Part shown: positions 1-5,267 of the stretch, piece by piece
Position numbering within the stretch: the stretch's first letter is position 1
How the letters are laid out: the number at the start of each line of letters is the position of its first letter
Assembly: GCA_003151375.1 (NCBI GenBank)
Contig: PLXI01000139.1
Location: forward strand, 1-7,049
Direction of reading: 5' to 3'
Source of the DNA: Hyphomicrobiales bacterium
GTDB lineage: Bacteria > Pseudomonadota > Alphaproteobacteria > Rhizobiales > Aestuariivirgaceae
Length of the DNA stretch: 7,049 bases
The notes under the pieces: generated by a model
Databases searched by the model: none
Told to the model about the DNA's origin: nothing
What the model saw: only the letters and a program-made list of their open reading frames with translations
Translations under genes and position numbers: made by a program

Positions 1-594
1 CTTTCCACCAAGAACACCATCCTCAAAGTCTATGACGGAAAATTCAAAGATATCTTCCAGGAGATTTTCGAAGCTGAATTCGCGGGCCAATTTGAAAAAG
101 CTGGCATCACCTATGAACACCGCCTGATTGACGACATGGTAGCCTCTGCCATGAAGTGGAGCGGCGGTTATGTCTGGGCTTGCAAAAACTATGACGGTGA
201 CGTGCAATCTGATCTCGTGGCCCAAGGCTATGGTTCATTGGGTCTGATGACTTCGGTGTTGATGACGCCGGATGGAAAGATTGTTGAATCTGAAGCAGCT
301 CACGGCACTGTCACCCGCCATTACCGTTTACATCAACAGGGCAAACCAACTTCCACCAATTCAACCGCGTCAATTTTTGCCTGGACTGGCGGCCTTAAGC
401 ACCGCGCTAAACTCGATAGCAATAACAAATTGATGAAATTTGCTGACACCTTGGAAAAAGTGACAGTCCAAACCATCGAACAAGGCAAGATGACGAAGGA
501 TTTGGCAGTTCTCGTGGGGCCAGATCAAAAGTGGCTCACCACCGAAGGCTTCATTGACGCGGTGGAACATAACCTACAAAAGGCGATGGCTTAA
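1..594 (+). CDS. icd: NADP-dependent isocitrate dehydrogenase, C-terminal half (5' end off window)
   Basis: This is the TCA-cycle enzyme that oxidatively decarboxylates isocitrate to 2-oxoglutarate and reduces NADP+. It acts in the cytoplasm as a homodimer. The frame is open from base 1, so 197 residues are visible and the start lies upstream. An ATG at 136 is only an internal Met. Visible motifs follow the human IDH1-like subfamily: YEHRLIDDMVA (residues 38-48 of the fragment), KNYDGDVQSD (62-71) with the two aspartates that bind the metal (D67 and D71, matching human D275 and D279), and AAHGTVTRHYR (99-109), which binds the NADP phosphate and ribose. The offset to human IDH1 is about 208 residues, so the full protein should be near 405 aa, normal for the family. 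The C-terminus, KAMA, is intact. The gene is convergent with the signalling operon and ends just before a shared terminator. Identification is very secure. Confidence 0.97.
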   Translation, partial: LSTKNTILKVYDGKFKDIFQEIFEAEFAGQFEKAGITYEHRLIDDMVASAMKWSGGYVWACKNYDGDVQSDLVAQGYGSLGLMTSVLMTPDGKIVESEAAHGTVTRHYRLHQQGKPTSTNSTASIFAWTGGLKHRAKLDSNNKLMKFADTLEKVTVQTIEQGKMTKDLAVLVGPDQKWLTTEGFIDAVEHNLQKAMA

Positions 595-627
595 AAAGGC
601 GGCGGCATAAGCGCCATCCATAAACAA

Positions 628-656
628 AAAAAGGCGGGGTCAAACCCCGCCTTTTT
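628..656. terminator. Bidirectional rho-independent terminator between icd and the response-regulator operon
   Basis: A perfect 7-bp GC-rich stem, GGCGGGG (633-639) with CCCCGCC (645-651), closes a TCAAA loop. It is extended by an A5 run on the left (628-632) pairing with a T5 run on the right (652-656). The plus strand gives a U-tract for icd. The minus strand also gives a U-tract for the convergent operon, whose last stop codon is at 669. The A/T flanks on both sides and the position between two convergent stop codons make a shared terminator the natural reading. Confidence 0.93.
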
Positions 657-668
657 ATTTGATAAATT

Positions 669-1034
669 TTAAGCTGCTTGCTTTTCCACAATATCCAACA
701 ACTGGATAGGATCAGTAGGCTTTGAGAAAACACCCATGGCCCCACCCGCGCGGGCGCGGTCAAGCAATTCACTTTCAGAATAGCCGGTCATGAAATAAAT
801 CTGTGCTTCAGGGTTAAAGTGGCGAATTTCAAGGAAGCTTTCGACGCCGTTTTTAACCGGCATCATGACGTCAAAAAATCCGACGTCAAATTTATGAGCG
901 GCGTAAGCGTCCACGGCCTGTTGGCCATCATAAGCGATAATTACGCGGTGATTGTCCGCTGCAAACAAGTCCGCAATCGAAGCGGCGTTCTCAGCATCAT
1001 CATCCACAACTAGAATGTTCAATTGTCTTGCCAT
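669..1034 (-). CDS. Single-domain (CheY-like) response regulator, 'RR1'
   Basis: This 121-aa protein is a lone receiver domain that should accept phosphate from a histidine kinase or phosphotransfer protein in the cytoplasm. Seen: the acidic pocket D11-D12-D13 after the first strand (NILVVDDD), the phospho-acceptor D55 in FFDVMMP, the switch residue T83 in FMTGYS, and the conserved K105-P106. There is no room for an output domain, so it must act by binding another protein or by passing phosphate on. The ATG at 1034 is supported by a strong ribosome site, GGAGGAG, 8 nt upstream. It is the last gene of the operon, 17 bp after RR2, and is followed by the bidirectional terminator. By hand count 53 of its first 106 residues match RR2, so the two are paralogues. 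The C-terminus is KQAA. The family is certain; the specific pathway is unknown. Confidence 0.95.
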   Translation of the reverse strand: MARQLNILVVDDDAENAASIADLFAADNHRVIIAYDGQQAVDAYAAHKFDVGFFDVMMPVKNGVESFLEIRHFNPEAQIYFMTGYSESELLDRARAGGAMGVFSKPTDPIQLLDIVEKQAA

Positions 1035-1042
1035 AGTTTCTT

Positions 1043-1049
1043 CTCCTCC
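1043..1049 (-). promoter_or_regulatory. Strong Shine-Dalgarno of RR1
   Basis: The minus-strand sequence GGAGGAG lies in the 17-bp gap between RR2 and RR1, 8 nt before the ATG at 1034. It is the best ribosome site in the operon. RR1 could therefore be translated more strongly than the genes before it and independently of coupling to RR2. Confidence 0.85.
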
Positions 1050-1051
1050 AA

Positions 1052-1765
1052 TTAAGCTGCAATTTGGTTAAGTTTACCTATCAATCTTTCTGGATCGAAA
1101 GGCTTGTTCAAAATTCCTGTCACGATAACATCGTCCAACCCATCGCCATCAAACCTCCCAATACTGGGTTGAGCCAGTATGACGGTTGCGGGCATGTCGT
1201 GTATCTTGCGCAGCCGTGAATAGTGGCACACGCTGTCGATAAGTTTTTCTCTACTGTCCATGATCATCACATTGGACATGTTGGCTTGGTCCAAATTCCG
1301 CGCGGCAGGGATGACCTCAAATTTGGCCCCACTCATTTCCAAACCGCTACACAATGCACGGGTGAATGCCGGGCCCTGCCCCTGCGCCACCACCAATCCA
1401 TTGGGTCCAACACTTTGCACCATTTCCAAAACAGCTTCAGGCGGAACAGGTTTGGTCAGCAAGCCAAGCGCACCTTTGTCCACCGCCTGCTTCAACAAAT
1501 CTTCCACACTATAGCCAGACATCATGAAAACATTTGCGTTCGGGCGCAACTTTCGAATTGCCAGAAAGCTTTCAACGCCATTCATGCCGGGCATCATCAC
1601 ATCTAAAAACGACACATCGTAATTTGCCTCGTGATAGGCAGCAATTGCTTCCTCGCCACTATACACAACGCGCACCCTGTGTCCTTCCAACTCAAACAGC
1701 TCGCCCATAGAATTGGCATTATCGCGGTCATCGTCGACAACTAAAATATCAAGCTTTTTCATCAT
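1052..1765 (-). CDS. Response regulator with N-terminal receiver and a degenerate second receiver, 'RR2'
   Basis: The protein is 237 aa. Residues 1-118 form a complete receiver: D11-D12-D13, phospho-acceptor D55 in FLDVMMP, S83 in MMSGYS, and K105-P106. Residues 123-237 show no DNA-binding helix-turn-helix or known enzyme motif, but follow a receiver-like order of strands and helices: GLVVAQGQ (no acidic pair), KFEVIPAA, VMIMDSR with D170 at the phospho-acceptor place, ATVILAQP (no Ser/Thr switch), then ILNKPFDPERL with K221-P222. I infer a pseudo-receiver, probably a contact or dimerisation module. The start codon overlaps the HK1 stop as ATGA, which implies translational coupling. Two consecutive ATGs exist (1765 and 1762); an AGAGG sits 4 nt before the first and 7 nt before the second, so the second may be used. 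The C-terminus is QIAA. The first domain is certain; the second is a reading from pattern only. Confidence 0.93.
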   Translation of the reverse strand: MMKKLDILVVDDDRDNANSMGELFELEGHRVRVVYSGEEAIAAYHEANYDVSFLDVMMPGMNGVESFLAIRKLRPNANVFMMSGYSVEDLLKQAVDKGALGLLTKPVPPEAVLEMVQSVGPNGLVVAQGQGPAFTRALCSGLEMSGAKFEVIPAARNLDQANMSNVMIMDSREKLIDSVCHYSRLRKIHDMPATVILAQPSIGRFDGDGLDDVIVTGILNKPFDPERLIGKLNQIAA

Positions 1766-3285
1766 GCGGCCTCTTCTGCTAATTGTTGCACCAGAGGCAG
1801 GCGCAGAATGAAACTGGCCCCCTCACCCGGACTGGATTTAATTTGCAATTCACCCCCATGCTGAACGGCAATCTGCTCAATGGCAGGAACGCCAAGCCCA
1901 GTGCCGAAACTTTTGGTCGTGAATAGCGGATCGCGCGTTTTAGCTAAAACTTCTGCGCTCATTCCTGGGCCGTTGTCGGTGACGGAAATGATGGCGAATT
2001 CGCCTTCGATCAGGGTAGCCACTTCAATGCGTGGTTCGGCTGAAGAGTTCTCCAATGGCTTGTCGCCATTGCCCACCATTGCCTCAGACGCATTTGAAAT
2101 GAGATTGATGATGGCGCGCTGCAAACGCGTCTGGTCAAACGGCACCATTTGCCCACCCAAGCCCAAAACGCAAGATACAGTGATGCAATCCGCAAGGCGC
2201 TTGGCTTCTTCTTCCACGATGCGCACCAGCCACGCATCAAGATCGCCTGGCTGTGCACTAACTTTCTTGGTGCGCGAGAAATCTAATAACTGGGTAATGA
2301 TCGCATCGCATCGACCAATACCATTATTGATGCGTTGCACTTGTTGTTCAACGCCCATCCCCTTGTCTTGTAATTTGCGACCGAGAACAAATGCGGCAGT
2401 GCGTATGGCACCCATCGGGTTGCGCAATTCATGGGCGATAGTGGCGGTCAACTGGCCCATCTGTTCCATGCGGCCTTTTTTTACCAATGCTTCTTGCGCA
2501 TCTTTCAGTTGTTGAACGCTGCTGGCGAGATCTTTGTTAAGCCGTGAGACCTCATCATTGATCCGCTTGAGCTCGGCGTTTTCAGATATATCAACAACGC
2601 TAACAATCGCACTGCGTTTGCCGCCCTTGGCCAAATAGAGCCAACCCGAACTAATCACTAATACACGACGGCTATGCCCCTTGTGGTCGGTCAATTCACA
2701 TTCCTGCCGAGAGGCATCACCTGGAAAGCCAATTGGTTTGCCAAGCGCCTCATGAAATGATGACAGAGTGTGCTCTTCGGTACCAAAATTGAAACTGGCT
2801 AATAAAAGCGGATTAGCAAAACTCACTGAGCCATTTTCTTCAAATTGAATCACGCCCACTGGCACAGTTTCAGCCAAGGCGCGATATTGTTCTTCACGCT
2901 TCTTGATTTCGGTAATATCAAAATTTGTGCCTACCAAATATGTGCTGCCATCAGGCAAAACCATTCGGGCTTTGTGTGAGGCAACCGGACGTGCAATTCC
3001 ATCCGTGGAATGGTTTATTTCCTCCACGATTGAAACCTCTCCGGTTTTGATTACATTCATGTCCAGAGCAAAGAACACTTTAGTCGCGTCAGCGGAATAA
3101 AAATCTGCGTCCGATTTGCCGATCAATTCGTCTTCACTGCGACCGATCAATGCGTCATGGTGTTTGTTCGAAAAAACAAAGCGAGTCTCAGCGTCTTTGA
3201 CATAAATTGGAACAGGTAAACTATCGATAACCTGTTCGAGGAATTTCGCATAATCCCCCTCATTTTTGCGTTTACTTTCTAACAT
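1762..3285 (-). CDS. Soluble PAS-PAS sensor histidine kinase, 'HK1'
   Basis: This 507-aa cytosolic kinase has no membrane segment or signal peptide. Order of domains: PAS 1 (about 13-126, ending in the typical NFDITEIKKRE), PAS 2 (about 133-235), a coiled-coil linker (about 236-270), a HisKA dimerisation domain with phospho-acceptor H285 in TIAHELRNP, and an ATP-binding domain. The latter has the N-box NLISNASEAM (394-403), DNGPG (437-441), PLFTTK (453-458) and GTGLG (461-465). The E286-x-x-N289 pattern after the His is the one linked to phosphatase activity in HisKA kinases, so it may both phosphorylate and dephosphorylate its partner. The PLFTTK and N-box forms resemble NtrB-like kinases. 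The ATG at 3285 has AAGG 8 nt upstream and no alternative start codon before an in-frame stop. The gene is 30 bp after HK2 and overlaps RR2 by 4 bp, so RR2 is a likely partner. The ligand of the PAS domains cannot be told. Confidence 0.95.
   Translation of the reverse strand: MLESKRKNEGDYAKFLEQVIDSLPVPIYVKDAETRFVFSNKHHDALIGRSEDELIGKSDADFYSADATKVFFALDMNVIKTGEVSIVEEINHSTDGIARPVASHKARMVLPDGSTYLVGTNFDITEIKKREEQYRALAETVPVGVIQFEENGSVSFANPLLLASFNFGTEEHTLSSFHEALGKPIGFPGDASRQECELTDHKGHSRRVLVISSGWLYLAKGGKRSAIVSVVDISENAELKRINDEVSRLNKDLASSVQQLKDAQEALVKKGRMEQMGQLTATIAHELRNPMGAIRTAAFVLGRKLQDKGMGVEQQVQRINNGIGRCDAIITQLLDFSRTKKVSAQPGDLDAWLVRIVEEEAKRLADCITVSCVLGLGGQMVPFDQTRLQRAIINLISNASEAMVGNGDKPLENSSAEPRIEVATLIEGEFAIISVTDNGPGMSAEVLAKTRDPLFTTKSFGTGLGVPAIEQIAVQHGGELQIKSSPGEGASFILRLPLVQQLAEEAA
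1770..1774 (-). promoter_or_regulatory. Ribosome site of RR2 embedded in the last codons of HK1
   Basis: The minus-strand AGAGG lies inside the codons for the terminal Ala-Glu-Glu-Ala-Ala of HK1, just before the overlapping ATGA. Its spacing is 4 nt to the ATG at 1765 and 7 nt to the ATG at 1762, so it favours the second Met as the start. The motif is moderate in strength, and the overlap suggests that translation of RR2 depends partly on ribosomes finishing HK1. Confidence 0.55.
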
Positions 3286-3315
3286 GTACTTTCCCTTCCC
3301 ATAATAGAACTAATA

Positions 3316-5124
3316 TCAAGCAGCCTCAGCAGCTATCGCCAGCGGCAACAAAATCGTCGCTGTCGTGCCTCGCCCAAGTTTAGATGTGATTTGCATTGTG
3401 CCGCCATGCTGGGCAGCAATTTGTTCAACTGCTGGCAAGCCGAGCCCTGTCCCAAAACTTTTTGTGGTGAACAAAGGTTCGCGCACCCGCGCCAAGTTTT
3501 CAGTCGAAATGCCTGGCCCATTGTCCGAAACTGACAGTTGCAACATGTCGCCAACAATCGCGCTGGAGACTTCGATATGCGGATTAGTCGTGTTAAATTT
3601 CGCACTGCCTTCGCCGTTGCCCACCATCGCTTCGCTGGCATTGCCCAGCAGATTTGTAAGCGCGCGCTGCATGCGCGATGGATCAAATGCAAGAAGCCTA
3701 CCCTGCGTGCCAAGTTTACAGGATATGCTGACGGCCTGCGGCAAGCGTAAAGCTTCTTCCGTCAATGTTCTTTCCAACCAGGCATCAAAATCGCCCGCGG
3801 TGGGTGAAAGTTGTTTTGTGCGCGAAAAATCCAGCAACTGAGCGATGATGTCATCACAGCGCATGATGGCATTGGTGATACGCTGAATTTGACCTTCAAC
3901 GCCAAGCCCTTTGTCACGCGTTTTGCGTTCTAACAAAAAGATTGACGTGCGCGCTGCACCTAATGGGTTGCGCAATTCATGAGCCATGGTTGCCGTCAAT
4001 TGACCCATTTGCTCCATGCGGCCTTTTTTGACCAGCTGCTCTTGTGCATTTTCCAGTGCCTTCAAATGCTGGCTCGCTTCTTTGTTCATGGCCGCAAGAT
4101 CGCTGTTCAATTTCTCCATTGCGGTTGTGCCGCTTTCGGCAGCATATCGCGCAACTTCGGCCTCTTTTCGCGCTATCTCGACGTCATCGAGTCTTGCTGC
4201 CGTGGAATTGAACATGCGTATCGCCATGCCAAGGCTGATAATTGCGGAAATCAATGAGAGGCCTATGGTTTGCGAAATTGACCAGCGCAAATTAGACAGG
4301 CGCACGACACTGATGCTACTTAACCGTTTGTGCAATTCAACCCACGTGCTCAACACATCCGGAAGCCATGTTTTATTCGCGGCGCGCAAAGCAGCTCCAG
4401 CTTTTTGCATTTTGCTTAACGGATCGAGCTGGGGATCAAAGGCAACAGATTTGAAAATGTCTGCCCCGGCGATCAGTCTATCGCTGCTGGCTTGTAGGAA
4501 ATCATAATCTGCCAATTTTCCAGCAGCGGCTTGGGCCGATCCAATGCGGCTTTTGAACTCTCGGGTATGTTGCGAAAGAGCAGCTGACAGCGTGTCTAGC
4601 GCCTCAACATTTTTGCTTGCTTCGTCGCTGTACCACATCGAGGCATCGGCCAGTACTTGCATTTCTCGATAGTTGACGAGAATTGCCGGAAGCAATGTCC
4701 CACCCGCCCTCGCCATAGCGTTGGCCTCGCGGTTGGCTGCGTTTACTAAAGGACCATCTCCAAGCGCAATGATCAACTCATGGGCGCGCGTCAGTGTTTC
4801 ACTGCGGTCCGATGGTGTTTTTGTCATGGCGTCGCGAAGCGCTTCGAACTCTGGCGTCACTCCTGCGGTTTCAGCTAACTTCGGGCCGTTTGTTAAAACA
4901 ACATTTTGTTGGTCAGACACACTCCAACCACTGGCCAAATCGACCATGGTGCGAAAAGTCATATCAACCAAGTCAACGGCCGCAATATTGGACTTTGCCA
5001 AGCTGAGGTCATTCAACGAGTTGAGTGTTAATACCGAACCAAAATATGCAATGGGAACCAGCAGGCAGAAAATCACCAGCCCCAATTTATATCCAGTGGC
5101 ACGTAACGCCAACTTTTTAACCAT
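3316..5124 (-). CDS. Membrane-bound sensor histidine kinase with large periplasmic domain, 'HK2'
   Basis: The protein is 602 aa. A short basic N-terminus (KKLALRATGYK) precedes membrane segment 1 (about 14-36). A predicted periplasmic region of about 245 residues follows, rich in Ala, Leu, Glu and Lys and probably helical, and then membrane segment 2 (about 282-304). A coiled-coil linker (about 308-370) shows no clear HAMP signature. The HisKA domain has phospho-acceptor H382 in TMAHELRNP and E383-x-x-N386 after it. The ATP-binding domain has NLLGNASEAM (491-500), DNGPG (534-538), PLFTTK (550-555) and GTGLG (558-562). The transmitter is closely related to that of HK1. I do not recognise the periplasmic domain. 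The ATG at 5124 directly follows an in-frame TGA, so the frame cannot start earlier; a GGGG lies 6 nt upstream as a modest ribosome site. It is the first gene of the signalling operon. The C-terminus is AAEAA. Kinase identity is secure; the signal is unknown. Confidence 0.95.
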   Translation of the reverse strand: MVKKLALRATGYKLGLVIFCLLVPIAYFGSVLTLNSLNDLSLAKSNIAAVDLVDMTFRTMVDLASGWSVSDQQNVVLTNGPKLAETAGVTPEFEALRDAMTKTPSDRSETLTRAHELIIALGDGPLVNAANREANAMARAGGTLLPAILVNYREMQVLADASMWYSDEASKNVEALDTLSAALSQHTREFKSRIGSAQAAAGKLADYDFLQASSDRLIAGADIFKSVAFDPQLDPLSKMQKAGAALRAANKTWLPDVLSTWVELHKRLSSISVVRLSNLRWSISQTIGLSLISAIISLGMAIRMFNSTAARLDDVEIARKEAEVARYAAESGTTAMEKLNSDLAAMNKEASQHLKALENAQEQLVKKGRMEQMGQLTATMAHELRNPLGAARTSIFLLERKTRDKGLGVEGQIQRITNAIMRCDDIIAQLLDFSRTKQLSPTAGDFDAWLERTLTEEALRLPQAVSISCKLGTQGRLLAFDPSRMQRALTNLLGNASEAMVGNGEGSAKFNTTNPHIEVSSAIVGDMLQLSVSDNGPGISTENLARVREPLFTTKSFGTGLGLPAVEQIAAQHGGTMQITSKLGRGTTATILLPLAIAAEAA

Positions 5125-5267
5125 TCACCACCCCGGCAACCGGCTCCTAAACCACACAACAAAACACGGCAAAGCCATGACTTGCTGCACAATCGGCGGG
5201 TTATGAGGTATCAATAGTAAAGAACGAGCTAACGCATGTGCCGGGCTCCAGGGTGAGCCCAGCAATA
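5125..5267 (-). other. 143-bp gap between alaS and HK2, expected leader/promoter region of the signalling operon
   Basis: This is the only long gap on the minus strand and the natural place for a promoter of the four-gene operon, but I could not find a convincing -35/-10 pair. It holds a hairpin just after the alaS stop, and a 17-codon minus-strand reading frame from ATG at 5178 to TGA at 5125 (MALPCFVVWFRSRLPGW) that ends directly against the HK2 ATG. It also holds a small CCGG-CAA-CCGG inverted repeat (5133-5143) next to the presumed HK2 ribosome site. None of these has enough support to name a regulator. Confidence 0.4.
5240..5263 (-). terminator. Hairpin after alaS, weak terminator candidate
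   Basis: On the minus strand GGGCTC (5260-5255) pairs with GAGCCC (5248-5243) around a 6-nt ACCCTG loop. Two more GC pairs lie beyond one mismatch. It begins about 5 nt after the alaS stop codon. No U-tract follows directly (the next bases are ACATGCG), so it lacks the classic form. It may protect the alaS 3' end or act as a leaky terminator, allowing some read-through into HK2. Confidence 0.35.

Noticed and set aside
136..138. ATG as a possible start of a short isocitrate dehydrogenase
   Set aside because: The upstream frame to base 1 encodes conserved icd residues such as YEHRLIDD, so this Met is internal.
1223..1606. 127-codon plus-strand frame antisense to RR2
   Set aside because: It overlaps the receiver coding sequence, shows the His/Arg-rich composition typical of a shadow frame, and has no recognisable domain.
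1880..2515. 211-codon open frame on the plus strand antisense to HK1
   Set aside because: It lies wholly inside the conserved kinase domain. A similar frame exists at 3365-3841 antisense to HK2 (both contain PSPVPKL), which follows simply from the paralogous sense sequences. No ribosome site or family match was found.
5117..5124. TTAACCAT on the plus strand, like a CtrA half-site
   Set aside because: It is formed by the first codons of HK2 (Met-Val-Lys) and lacks a second TTAA at the right distance, so it is no better than chance.
4673..5206. 177-codon plus-strand frame antisense to the N-terminal part of HK2 and into the gap upstream
   Set aside because: Its composition is Ser/Ala/Arg-rich and shadow-like, with no recognisable domain, and it mirrors the well-supported HK2 coding frame.
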